Shown here: positions 32,389 to 44,229 of the stretch, one piece after another
Layout of the letters: every line of letters starts with the position of its first letter
Position numbering within the stretch: position 1 is the first letter of the stretch
Source: Erigeron canadensis
Lineage: Eukaryota > Streptophyta > Magnoliopsida > Asterales > Asteraceae
NCBI RefSeq assembly: GCF_010389155.1
Contig: NC_057766.1
Location: 43,844,463 to 43,908,462 of the forward strand
DNA: 64,000 bases
Direction of reading: 5' to 3'
Program-made: the position numbers and the translations under genes
The notes under the pieces: model-generated
Databases searched by the model: none
What the model was told of the DNA's origin: nothing
What the model saw: the letters and a program-made list of their open reading frames with translations, nothing else

Positions 32389-33913
32389 AATATTGCCACC
32401 AATGAGTGGCTTTTTTATTTAATTATAACCATCCGATCAAGAAGATTTTTAATCACAACCCTTAAAATTACCCATTTAAAACGTAAGGTTAGTTACTCAT
32501 CTAATTTGCACATGGGTTAAAGTTGGAAGATAAATAACAAACACTCCTATTTTACAGCCTATCTAATTAACAGGGAGTATTTGTGAGTCAATCTTTATCT
32601 CTCTTTCGTTATATGTGTGACTATATATAGTGGTTGTTTAGTCTTGCGGATCTTCATTCATTTTTGTTTGAGTAAAACCAATACACAATCGGCAGTGGTG
32701 GTTGTTAATTAAGATTAAAAAAGGGAAGAAAGATAATTAATGGCGGTAGTTTCTGGCAGTTGCGGGATTGATGGTCACCGGATGCGATGGTGGTTCTTGG
32801 TCACCGGCGACAATGGTGGTTGAGAGAGAAAGTAATGGATCTGAGTGGATATGCTTGGGTTATCACTTATCACTGAAGATCTTCTTTATAAGAGAAAAAA
32901 CAAATGGTAGTTGAGAAATCTTTCATGCAGGGAAAAACATACCAAACCAAAAAAGGTCATGGTTTTTTACTTTTGTATCTCTGGGTTATACATGTTGGAG
33001 ATATATTGTGTTTAGTTGGAACTTGGAAGAAACATACTTATCATTGATGAAATTTTCTTCATATTTGTTGAGGGTGAAACACTTTTTCTTGCCATTAATA
33101 GATATCATCATTCTAATAGAACATCTAAGCAGAAGATGATGAATTTCACTATATAGTTGCTACCACGATATGATAGCGGCGTGAGAAGCTTTTTTGTGTG
33201 TGTATTTTGATACAAATCATGATAAAAGTCTATTGCGATGTCTTTTTTGTGTTCGCGTTCGTGTTTGCGTGGATCTTCACCAATGCACAACTTTTATTTT
33301 TGTTTGCTATATGTGTGTCTAGACTACACGTTGCAATAAATTGAGCTGTCAACCACATATACTTTAATTATTACATTATACAAATGAAGTACATTATACT
33401 TTACATATGAAGTAAATATACATAAATTAATACTATAATCCTAATTTTTTTTTTCTGTTCGTATGTTTTTCGTCCAACTTATTAGCATCTATTATGTTTT
33501 TGTTTTTTTTTCCAGAATGTCATTCGAATATTCAAGTAACCACATAATCCACCAAATGACACAACCAAACTTAAGTCTCTCCGGCCTAACACCTTCATAA
33601 AAAAAACTGGGATACCATTAAAATTTTACCTCAATGATATTATCATTCTTATTATTAACATATTGTATATTTGATAAGACATATATGTGAAACGTTATTT
33701 AATTTACAAATGAAGTATGTGTTTAGTTTTGAATTGATGTTAGATATATAAACTTGAATATGTGTAATGCTATTTAGCTATTTGTGTTGATATGGTTTAC
33801 TTTCAGTTTGATAATCAAAGTATGGATTATAGAAAGTACTCCATAGCTTGAGTTGTGAGTTATAAAATACGCCTATTAAGTGTAACCCGGACTACGTACG
33901 GGTATTGTGCTAG
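32383..33913 (+). other. Intergenic DNA ending in a Helitron 3' terminus
   Basis: No gene. At the right end CCCGGACTACGTACGGG, a hairpin, is followed by TATTGTGCTAG|T (CTAG at 33910-33913), a plus-strand Helitron 3' end. A microsatellite of TTA and then TAG/TAA units follows at about 33915-33990. Confidence 0.5.
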
Positions 33914-34099
33914 TTATTATTATTATTATTATTATTAGTAGTAGTAGTAGTATTTTATAATAATAATAATAATAATTATTATTATTAGAATACTATTTTT
34001 ATTATTATAACAGTGATATTATGATTATTGTTGTTAAATATATTATGACAGATTAAAATATTATTGTTATTAAGATTATTATCAACGGATAGTGTTTAA

Positions 34100-36324
34100 T
34101 ATTAAATGATTAAGATACATTAAATGAACCTAACTTAAAGTAAAGTATGAAAGTTAAGTGCTTGTTAAATCGTTAAGTCTCCCGGTAAGTGAATTAAGAT
34201 AAGAAAGTTTGATTAAAAGTCAAAGGACTTAAAATGAAACTTATAGAAGTGATGACCAGAGGTTAAAGGATAATTAGGCTTCCCTAATTGTCATAAACCT
34301 GCATCTTTACGTGAGAAAGAACCCCAAGCTGCCACTTTTCCCTCCCAAAAGCAATTCTTCATCAAATATCTTCGTTTATTGATGTTTTGAGCAAGTTTTG
34401 TTAGGAATTCCCATCCTCTTGATCATTTACAGGTAATAGAGGTGATTTCCCTTTGATTTTTGATGATATGAGTCAATCAATTAGATTCAAATCTAGTCCT
34501 AGGGTTTGGGTTGGTTTAATTGCAATCTGTTAATTGATTTCGAGTCATTCAAGTGATTAATCAATTGTATAATGATGGTAAATGATTCAAGGATCAATTG
34601 GTGTTTTCAATGGGTGATTTTGGTCTTATTTTAAGTGTATTTGATGTTCATAAGGCCTGGAGTTGTGTTAAAGTCGAATGAGAGTCGAATTAGGTTAAAG
34701 ATGGAAAGTGCTCATCTGGTCATCAGTCTCGGCGAGGGAACTTTTCCCCCTCGGCGAGATCAGTATGGCTAGGATGGGTCTGGAGTTCAATCTCGACGAG
34801 GTCATTATTCCCCTCGACGAGAACAAACATCGGAAAGGTCTAAGATATGTTTAAGTGTCTAGTTGACTTATGATTCATTTACACTCGTTCTAGGTTGTCA
34901 GGAGCACTTAGCGAGCACTGTAAGACATACGTAACTCATTGCTAAGCAGTACTGAGGTAAGATAATATCTTTTGTCACCTGATGGTACAACAAAACCCGT
35001 TTTCATAAGTTAAACTTCCCGGATGTTTATGTATGCTTAAAAGTAAGTTAAGGGGTGATTATGGGAGGTTGTTACGGGACATGTGACTTACCATTTATGT
35101 TGTATCGTTTGCATTTGCAGGTTGCAAAGGTAAGATGTGTGTCCTTATGAAATGAAATGTTGATATGATAATGTTATAATATTATGAAATGATGATGTGC
35201 TTATGTTATATGTTTGTATGCATGGCTTGATCACATAGTCACTAGACTTATGATTAGGTTTGCCATGTTCACGTGCACGTCTAAGGGCGCTAAAGTAAAA
35301 GAAAGTTGTATGTGATTAACTTAGGTGAAAGTGTAGCCTAAGCTAATACAAAGTAAGTAAAGAAAGATGTGATTAGTTTAGGTGAAAGTGTAGCCTAATC
35401 TAATACAAAGTTAATAAGTCTCGAGCAAAAGTAAAGTCTTGTGTTAAGCTTAATCCATGCTAGTTCCTCGGAGCTAGGGCGTATGTGGTCACGTGGTTCG
35501 GGATTCATGATACCTCCCGTGGCATAGTTACGTTTGAGTATTCCGGGTGGAGTAACTAACCACCATTGCATAAAGGCATAAACGGTTTATTCAGTTGGAA
35601 ATGACTTTGTCTTTCTTTAACGACGCCATTGGACCACCTTTTGGTTTACCCATCATGTCGGGTGTGAGGACTCCATGTATGGTCTACGACCGTCTACACA
35701 CAACCCCACATCCCTAGTATAAGTGGCTTATGTCACTTAGCCTACGTCTAGGCAAAGAAATAAAGTAAAGAAAAGAAAGAAAGTAGGCCCATTAGGTATA
35801 AAATTATCTTAATGTGATATGATTATGTGTGCAATGATTTATATGTATGTGATACTAACATTAAAAGATGATTTTGTTAATATATTATGAAATGACAAAT
35901 GTTCTCAAATTCATGTTATCTTACTTAGCTAATTTATTAGCTAACACTTGTTCCTTTAAAAATGTTGTGCCTTCCGAATAAGCAAGCTTGAGCTAGGAAA
36001 GTATTAGCTCGGTGAGATCGGTAGAAGTAATAAAGAAGATTTAGCATTAGACGTTGAATGCTCAGACTTCACCTTATAGCCTTATGTCTTGGCTACTTTT
36101 ATTTACGATTTATGAGCATGTAATAATGATGACATTCATGTTGGTGCCATAACTTGGATTTCATATATATTCTTTTGATGATGCACATTAGTAACACCAT
36201 TTTATAAAGGTACCATCCGGTTACGAATGGGTCCGTTTTAAAGTGATCCTTTTCCGCGACCTTTTAACCGCCGTTTGACAAAGTTTTTGAAAATCCAGGT
36301 TTTTAAATGACGGGTGTTACACAT
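34100..36324 (+). mobile_element. Probable Ty3/gypsy LTR remnant
   Basis: The segment ends TTTTTAAATGACGGGTGTTACA, which is how many plant gypsy LTRs end (in intact elements a Met-tRNA primer site follows, absent here). A pair of near-complementary CTCGGCGAG and CTCGACGAG blocks at 34725-34830 and long non-coding composition also fit an LTR. The 5' border and target duplication were not found and there are no gag or pol frames, so it is at best a solo or truncated LTR. Assigned from general knowledge of LTR styles. Confidence 0.4.
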
Positions 36325-36993
36325 ATCCTTAAGATAATGGTTTTATGAGTTTCACATATAGAAAATGAAAGATGATGATGAAATGCGGGTATGGGTATGA
36401 ATTCGGAAAAAAATAGATTGAAGACTGAATGATCACAACTAAACATCAATCTTTTCATTACTTTTTTTTTTCACCCCTATCTAGATATATTATTTGTTTG
36501 ATCTTCCTTAATACATTAGCACCATATGTCATCAAATATTTCCTGTATTTGATTTATAAATAAAATATTATTTACAATTTTTGTTTAATATATAATATTT
36601 GAGATATAGGTTAATGACGATCATCTGATTTCAGGCTAATTTAATGGCTTTTTGTGATGATTGTAGGTAATCAGCTTTATTTTTCATCGTTATCTTGGGG
36701 TAATATTATTGTTATTTTAATTTTACTAGTATTCTTATTAATGTATCTCCGTTTTATTGCTATCATATTAGTATCAAAAGTTTTCAAATCAATGGGTTTA
36801 GATATCAATATTATTATTATATTATAATTTTTTAATTATGATTTTAATATTTGTTATTAGAATTATTGCCAAGAATATTCATATCATTAGATTTATAAAC
36901 TTGAAATTCGCTGATTTAGTTTCACAAAAAATTTAACTGTTTGATCACTCATAGTTTGTACATATCACTACAAACTGTGATACTAGAAACATT
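36325..36993. other. AT-rich intergenic DNA, nothing recognised
   Basis: No coding or repeat boundary seen between the LTR-like end and the hAT-like element. Confidence 0.5.
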
Positions 36994-37001
36994 GAAAATA
37001 T

Positions 37002-37787
37002 AGGGATGAGCAGAAGTCCCAAAATCCCGATCCCGTCCCGGTACCTTCCCGATCCCGGTACCGGAAAGTGGTCCCGAGTCCCACCCGGGATCGGTACCGG
37101 TACCCACTTTTACGAGTTCGTGGGATCGGTACCAATCGGGAACGGTACCGGGAAATCCCGAGGAAATCCCGTTGGTCCCATGTAGTCCCGTTTGGTCCCA
37201 ACAGTGCTAAAACATACTTGCCACTAATAACTTGAACAAAAACATATTGTTGAATTATGTAGAATAAAGTAGCACACAGCCACTCACAATGCTAGTGAAG
37301 ACAAACACATGCTTATATGTTGTCATGTTGAGAGCCTCACTCACTTTTTCGGTGAACACATACTAAAATACATGTAGACTCGACGATTCTGATGACAGTA
37401 GATTAATAAATACACTTACATACATACTCATATATGTGAATAAAGATACTGATTTTTAAGACATATATACTACTGTAAATATAAATATTTCATTATAGAT
37501 TGAATATTCCAACTTTACCAATGACAGAGGGTATAAGTAAGGTTTCCATATTTGTAAGTGATATTATAATGCAGGTAGTGTATTTTATTTCTGATTTGAT
37601 GATCGATGAATGAATGGTGCTTGCTTATTTGCAAAAAATCAAGATAGTTACAATTTATATCTATAGCGAAGTAAATTCGGTACTATTTGGGACTTGGTAC
37701 CGAAATCTCGGTCCCGTATGATTTCGGAATCGGTACCGTCAGTACCGGGACCGGTACGGGACGGTACCAGTCCCACGCCCATCCCCA
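37002..37787. mobile_element. hAT-like element, GGTACCG family, 0.8 kb
   Basis: Starts AGGGATGAGCAGAAGTCCC and ends TCCCACGCCCATCCCCA. Flanks GAAAATAT (36994-37001) and GAAAATCT (37788-37795) match at 7 of 8 positions. Roughly the first 200 and last 110 bp are the GGTACCG/GGTCCCG-rich sequence seen at 27295-27578. The middle is unrelated AT-rich DNA without an intact transposase frame. Confidence 0.75.
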
Positions 37788-37795
37788 GAAAATCT

Positions 37796-39940
37796 CCACT
37801 AGGTCTAGAAGTATTATCACTCACAATTATGTGTGTGTATATTATTTCTTTTATAATCTGCTGAGACTATGTTTTTAAGACAACAAGATGTGTTAATAAT
37901 TGTCAAGAGGTATAACAATGTTCAATGAAAGCCAATAACAATATAGATTGTGGGATTATATATAGTAGCTTGTGCCGGTGGCCACTTTTGTGAACAATGT
38001 TGGCTATATGAATGGTTTTCCAAGAAGTTATGTATTTGATTGTCAATCAATAATTCGTTGCCATATGATTTTGAAGTTCAAATTTAGAATGACATTGTAT
38101 AGTTCCTTAACTAGTGAATTACATGAAATACATTTACGATATTTGGAAAAGAAAAAGCATGTTACACACACACACACACACATATATATATTTGGATGTT
38201 CGACTAATATACAATTCATGTGGTGAATTTAAATTTGTTTGCCTATCTACAAGCATAAACTTCTCTTTATACAATCATAAGCTTTTCCTTAAGCTTAATT
38301 TTCTTTATACAAATGGCTGAAAGAGTTGTGGGAGGTCTTTTGCTTAGACATTATCAAAGATCAAAAAGGTAAATATGAAATTTGAAGCATTAGAAATGTG
38401 CTCAATTTCTGTTTATACCGCATGTATACTGACAGTCGAACAAAAAAGTGATGGATGAATTAATCCTTTAATTCTTGAAATCTTGTAAAATATTTGGTGG
38501 TTATTATTTGATGTCTGATGAATACTGATAAACTATTATACATATGAGAAGACCAATAAAAACGTTAGTCGTGTTGTCTCACGGCGTGGTATTACACAAT
38601 TTTGGTTCACCTAACAGCATCCATTAATTGCAAAAATGGAAAAAGAAAACAATAAAGAAGTGATATGAGATGACTTATAGAGTTTAGGAAGAGGGGAGAT
38701 TATTATAATTAGATATTTATTTTACCAGTATTCATAATATACTTTTTTTTATATATAAATATTTAAATTTTCAATTAATGAAATTTATTTTCGGTAAGAT
38801 TATTTTTATTGCATTTCATTTACGAAGAATTATATTAGAAACAAAATAGTCCGATACAATGCACGAGTATCACCTAATAACTTAATATCAAGTTGACAAG
38901 TTATTATGTATAGTAGGATCTGTGCGTGTTCCCAAAGTTTCCCAATTAGTGTACGTGTTACTAGTTTATATTTTGAAAATCTTTTTTTTGTTTATAGCTA
39001 GGCTACCCTTTGATGAGAAACCTATTCTATAATTTTTGGTAGAAAAAGTTGGCTCTCACCGACCTAAAAGTATAAACCCAAATAATGTATTTGATCTATT
39101 TAAACTCGGATGTTGTGTTATGTTATAAAAGCTTTACAATAAGTAAACATTTGTTTGAAGTTTGATGATAAACCTAAGTATATAACTTAGCTTAAGTAAT
39201 GAAGTATGTTGAGTGGTGATCCAAAGATCGAATTACACTTTACTATTAACAATAAAAGGACAAAAAGTATAAAAATGCATAAAAACTAAAGTCACAAACA
39301 GACTCAACTTCAACCTTGGGTTTCCACACAAAAGGATAAAAAGGACATACATGTCACAAGTTGATTGGTTCTAAAATTTCTGTTATATAGTTCATAATGT
39401 GAGGCTACATTCTAATGTGAACTCACGAAAATTGTTTCACCAACTAAAAAGAACGATTGAGAGTGGATTTTAGGTTCGATAGTGTCAAGAAGGTATCAGA
39501 TTAATATATGAAAAATGATTACTCCTTTGAACATTAGTCTAAAATTTATTCAAAAATCATATGAATATGATAAATGGATTTTAATTTAATCTCTTTTCTA
39601 ATTTTATTTACTTGAACTTTCACATGTCACAATATTATGCATTTGAAATTACTACCATTTTGAAGACGAAGATCACCATCGAAGTTTACAACATGTTGTG
39701 CAATTATAATATTATTATGTACGAACATAGATGAAATCAAGATGAAAGAAATATCAAGCCTAAATGAAATCAATATGAGTGAAATAGTAAACGTTTTTTT
39801 AGGTATAAACTAAACAAAATTAATTTATGCTGTTTAAATAACGAACCTCCTCTTTAAAACATTGACAATATACATAAGAATGTAACAACAATATTTCATT
39901 AGTACGATATATCATTATCGTCCTTTGAGCTTTAGCTATG
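37796..39940. other. Intergenic DNA with a (CA)n(TA)n microsatellite
   Basis: A CACACA...TATATA run lies at about 38165-38191. Nothing else is recognised; short frames here lack domain character. Confidence 0.5.
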
Positions 39941-39944
39941 TTTA

Positions 39945-40258
39945 AAAGACAATTATCCCCTTTTACTAGAGCTCTTGTGTTCAAGTCTCGGGCAGGATAT
40001 AGGAATTGAATTAAGTTCCTTTATGAAGGCTTGACTTGGGCATACCAGGTTCAAGTTTGAGGGGACATGTTTTACCCATATTAATCGCCGTGCTTTCGGA
40101 CGGATTAGTAGAGGGTTTCCCCCCATCGGGTATTTGAAATAGACATTTCTACTTCGAGAAAGCTCTCTAGCGCGGACCCAGTTACGACAACGTATGCTAA
40201 ACCTTCCGATGTCAAATCGCGACACGAAATTTTCGGCGAAATTCACCTTTACAAAAAA
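39945..40258. repeat. Possible SINE-like repeat with B-box-like motif
   Basis: TGTTCAAGTCTCGGGCAGG near 39969 and CAGGTTCAAGTTTGAGGGG near 40048 resemble pol III B boxes. The GC-richer composition contrasts with its surroundings. The end GTCGTAACTGGGTC-like text on the minus strand partly recalls other tRNA-derived repeats. Borders and duplication not found. Low certainty. Confidence 0.3.
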
Positions 40259-40543
40259 CTCTCATTATTATCCTATTAAAACGAGTCTTTGATTTTCAAC
40301 TCCATATGATTAGCCTTTTCTCACACATTATTATTACTATATTGCTAAAACAGCAACTAAAAAGTTAATATGACTCGAACAAATTTGTGCGTTGACCATC
40401 AATATGAAACATTTTCCATCTTCATACATATATTTACTAACATATAAATTGGTTACATATATTTGTATATTTTTATGCTTAAACTATACATTTTAGGCAT
40501 GTGTTATATATATATTTATATATATATGAACGATAGATTGAAA

Positions 40544-40712
40544 TCCTCTAAAGTTACAACCCAACTTTATAGGTAAAGTTAGCATTTGGATCTTTGGATT
40601 AAAATCAAAGGTCAAGATTCAAAGTTTATATTGGAATCTTGACCTTTGATTTTAATCCAAAGGTCAAGATTTTCTCAACTTCACCTATGAAGTTGAAAAC
40701 AACTTTAGAGGA
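40544..40712. repeat. Short fold-back repeat, 169 bp
   Basis: TCCTCTAAAGTT at the left pairs with AACTTTAGAGGA at the right. Inside, TTTGGATTAAAATCAAAGG is repeated in inverted orientation (about 40592 and 40640). It is probably a MITE, but no clear target duplication identifies the superfamily. Confidence 0.5.
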
Positions 40713-40911
40713 TCTTTATCAATGAATGATTCTTGTTTGTTTTTATTTTGTTGCTTAAATAATAAAAGGATGTTAGTTGTTTGTGGTCCTACCAACTTTG
40801 ATGTGACTTTATAAGTGAACGATCAAATTGAACTATTTAATCGATGTCCGCCTAAAGAATAAACATTCATGAAATATCGCAAGTAAATTAGCACTCTTTT
40901 GTAGAAGTTAA

Positions 40912-41069
40912 CAGACAGGTACAATTACTAAACTTTCCCCTCTTTGATTTTCCATTGCTTTGTGGTCGAAGGTCCTTATTGGAACCAGTCTCTCTACCTT
41001 TGGGTAGAGGTAAGACTTTTTACAGCTTACCTCCCTCATACCCCGTCCAGAGATTGGGTCATGCTGTTG
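40912..41069 (+). mobile_element. 5'-truncated LINE 3' end (same family as the ProRS intron LINE)
   Basis: A 158-bp insertion is bounded by a perfect 13-bp duplication TTGTAGAAGTTAA (40899-40911 and 41070-41082). Its sequence, from ACAGGTAC through CTCTCTACCTTTGGGTAGAG to GATTGGGTC and GTTG, matches the last 160-170 bp of the LINE at 54357-56825 read on its own strand. It resembles the 3' part of plant Au-type SINEs, but no tRNA-like head is present, so a truncated LINE is preferred. Confidence 0.7.
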
Positions 41070-41344
41070 TTGTAGAAGTTAATTAACATGAAATGTCGCA
41101 AAATTCTTTTTATTTTAATTGATAAGCTTCGCCTCGATCTTAAGTTCTTAACTAGTAGTGACAATAGAGAACAAATTGCTTGCTGAATTGAACTGACGAT
41201 ATGGCCACATCTTTTTTTTTCGACTACAAGTTAATTTCATTATATTAAGCAGTGTGTAGTAAGCATAATAATCGCTATCAAAGCTTAATCCCAATGAATA
41301 TTACTGGTAAAATCTTGATTTCTAAAAAATGAGTTTTAACACTA

Positions 41345-41663
41345 TAGGGGTGTTTGGTATGATGGAATGGAAAAGAGAGAAAGAGAATGTGAAAGACTTC
41401 CCTTGTTTGTTTGCGACGAAGAAAGGGAAATCAATTTCATTATCTCCATTCTCTATACAAATTGTAAAGAATGGGTGAGAATGAAAAAATTTTTTTTTTT
41501 TTTTGAAGATGTTATATGTAATAAATGTATTATTATTTAAACTTTTATTTTATATATATATCATTCTCTGTGGGTACCAAACAACGGAATCCATTTTCTT
41601 TTCAAATATTCATTCTCTATTACATTTTCATTCTCTATGATTCCACTTACCAAACACCCCCTA
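41345..41663. mobile_element. MITE with GGGGTGTTTGGTA ends
   Basis: Ends AGGGGTGTTTGGTA and TACCAAACACCCCCT form an inverted repeat about 320 bp apart, and the interior is full of GAATGG/CCATTC-type words in both orientations. The superfamily is uncertain (hAT-like or Harbinger-like) because no clean duplication was found. Confidence 0.6.
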
Positions 41664-41876
41664 AGTTATTTAGACCAGCTGGATTTCATTTAAAGATTGT
41701 ATGTGTTTTTAAGAACTCGATTTCATAATAATCGCTATCAAAGCGTAATCCCAATGAATATTAAATCAATTACGTAGTGTCTTTTTGACTTGGGTTTTTA
41801 AGAACTCGATTTATATGTTTCAACCCCGTATGCTTTTGCAAGATTTAGATATATGTGAACGGTGTAAGTCTCCGCT

Positions 41877-42170
41877 ACATAAGATTTTTGTATTTTTACC
41901 ATTAAAGTTTTATTTTTGATGATTCATTCATGTACTACAGTTTTAGTTTTTCTTTTCACCGTCAAAGTTTTTATCTTCTTATTTTTATCTTCTAAGAAAG
42001 GTTGCAATTATTATTTCGTCATCAAAGTTTTATGTTTTATGATTTATTTTGTATTGTTTAACGATAAGTTTTCTTTATCCGATACTAACGTTTGACATAT
42101 TAAAATTATGATCCGTATTAAAATATATGTCTGATTGTTATCCTCGGCCAACGACCGGGTATAACACTAG
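41877..42170 (+). mobile_element. Helitron 3' end (family A), plus strand
   Basis: Inverted copy of the segment at 1080-1375. It ends CGGCCAACGACCGGGTATAACACTAG|T, with CTAG at 42167-42170 preceded by a short hairpin. The 5' border was not resolved. Confidence 0.6.
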
Positions 42171-42429
42171 TTGGATTAAAATTAAAATAAAATTATATTA
42201 GAATAGCAAATGCACAATTAGATAATGCATTATATATTGGGGGGTTGGGGAATGGACCAATTTATGAAATGCATCAGTAGTGATTACCTACAGCGAGACT
42301 GTATTTTTCTGAATCCTTAGTAAATTTTCCATCAATAAAAAGCAAAACTTATGGCTCCTGCATGTCTCCAGCATATTTAGCAACTCATTGTCTGATGTCA
42401 CTTAATGTTGGGCAACTGTATAACTTTTT

Positions 42430-42640
42430 AACATTCAGCTAGTCAAAGATACTCTCGGTTTTACCCAAGGTCTTCAGTTCGATCCTAACTCCTTAGGGAT
42501 GGCAAAACTTTGGGGTTTTTCCCTTTGAATACTTGTAGCGGCTCATGGTCAACATCTCGTTGTCTAGGGTACATGCAAGGCTTCACCATTATACAGTGAG
42601 GTTTTCGCGATGTCGTATACCGACTGAATGTTCGGAAAAA
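42430..42640 (+). repeat. Possible SINE-like repeat
   Basis: TCTTCAGTTCGATCCTAACTCC (about 42470-42490) resembles a B box, and the GC-richer sequence from 42430 to 42640 stands out from its context. Borders unknown; may instead be an old LINE or tRNA-derived fragment. Confidence 0.3.
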
Positions 42641-42679
42641 AAACACATTGCTAGATTTAAATATTTAATATTAATAATA

Positions 42680-42720
42680 CGAGGGCTTAAAGCGCGTGCG
42701 TTGCACCCCGGGGATAAAAT
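42680..42720 (-). mobile_element. Helitron 3' terminus, minus strand
   Basis: On the minus strand CGGGGTGCAACGCACGCG is followed by CTTTAAGCCCTCG|T, with CTCG at 42683-42680. Only the end is recognised. Confidence 0.45.
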
Positions 42721-42899
42721 GAAATTGATCACGTGTTGTAGACGCATTAGAAAAGTGGTAACCGTAGCCTCGTGTTTTGCCTCATGGATCCGGGCAGTTA
42801 AGTTATGTGTGTTGTAGTCGAGTTGGCTCAAGAGCCATAGGAACTGGGGTGGCAACTCCTGCAAGGTCAGGTAATTCCATGAGCTATTAAAAACTGTAC

Positions 42900-43770
42900 T
42901 ATTGTAATTAGCAAACTAACCGTACTATTGTATTTAGCAAATAAGCAAGCATATATGTAGTTGTTTAGATCTAACATTACATGTTGATATCTCAAATTAA
43001 TCATATGAAGGAGGATCAATATGTTTTATGTTATATGAGTAGTCAGTAACTGTAAGGCATGAGGCTGAAGTTCGTAAACACATTTCAGTAGCCTATATAA
43101 TGAGCCGATGTAATAATGAAATATAATATCTTTGGTTTTCTGAATATAAATAACATTTAAGAGTTGCTTTGTAAGTATCTTAATTGACAAAGTTGTTATT
43201 TAGCGAATATCAATTCACAATCTTGTGTGACACAAACAACTGCTCTCTCTATGTGTATACTGCCATTGTCTTATTTCTTTGGGGGGATTCGTTCAAGACC
43301 CCCAATCTTGCTCTTTCGAGAGCTAAAAAAATCAAATAATTCGCATTGTTAGCTAATTAAGTATGCAAAATGGTCCATCGGTATGTAATTAGTCGACGTA
43401 TACATTTAGTACATTTCGAACAATGTAATATTCAATTTGTTTGGTGTCTACGTATTAATAAATAAGAAGAAAATAAAATACCTCAAGAGATGCAATGAGA
43501 TGACAAAGTGAATGTGACCAGTGAAAGATTTGAGATGGAGAGTGATGAACAAATCTTTTCTTCAAACACCTTGCACGAATCGTAGCAACATTCAATCAAA
43601 AGTATATAACCAGTGATTAGAAAATATATTCATGATGGGGATATAAAATAAAAGCCTAATTTAATCAATGGTAAAAAAAAACCCAAATTTTAAAATCGTA
43701 GCTGCTGATAGCAATTGAGTGTAAAGAATTTATTCCTAATTTGTGAATATGAAGGGAGATTAAATGACTT
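42900..43770. other. Intergenic DNA, nothing recognised
   Basis: AT-rich sequence without supported coding frames or repeat borders. Confidence 0.5.
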
Positions 43771-43785
43771 TTATGGTTTTGGGTT

Positions 43786-44135
43786 AAACCCCAGTGGCCA
43801 GGGGTGTTTCACTAAACCTGCTATGCGAGGCCCCGGAGGAGTTTACTTCAGGGTCTTGAGTTCGAGCCTTGGTAGGTTCTCTTCAACAGTATTTTCTAAT
43901 TAAGGAGGTCCCAGTGGCCAGTGGTGTTTCACTAAACCTGCTATGCGGAGCCTTAGAGGAGTTTACTTCAGGGTCATGAGTTCGAGCCTTGGTAGGTTAT
44001 CCTTAACGGTATTTTCTAATTAAGGAGGTGGTATGGTGAGAAAGACTATTTAAGGTCCGCTTAGTACGGGACCCTTTCGTTGTGCGATTAGCATACATCA
44101 TACGCGTCTGAAGTAAAATTCACTTGTCAAAAAAA
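43786..44135 (+). mobile_element. SINE-like element with a duplicated head
   Basis: A 118-bp unit starting CCCAGTGGCCAG is present twice in tandem (43789-43906 and 43907-44024), followed by a single tail to about 44135 ending TTGTCAAAAAAATAAG. Each unit holds a B-box-like GAGTTCGAGCCTTGG about 80 bp after its start, consistent with a tRNA-derived pol III promoter. The frame at 43715-43903 is incidental. Confidence 0.55.
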
Positions 44136-44191
44136 TAAGATAACTACTAATAATTTTACCTATTTAATGTAAAGCTGATTATTTATAGATA

Positions 44192-44222
44192 CGAGGGTTT
44201 AAAACCCGTCCAATGGACGGCA
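44192..44222 (-). mobile_element. Helitron 3' terminus, minus strand
   Basis: CCGTCCA and TGGACGG form a perfect 7-bp stem (44206-44220). On the minus strand it is followed by GTTTTAAACCCTCG|T, with CTCG at 44195-44192. The 5' end was not located. Confidence 0.5.
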
Positions 44223-44229
44223 GGATGGA

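Noticed and set aside
32290..32520. Polyleucine open frame
   Set aside because: Produced by the (TTA)n microsatellite; no other coding evidence.
36983..37201. 72-codon frame with repeated YRSR
   Set aside because: Shadow of the GGTACCG-rich left end of the hAT-like element at 37002.
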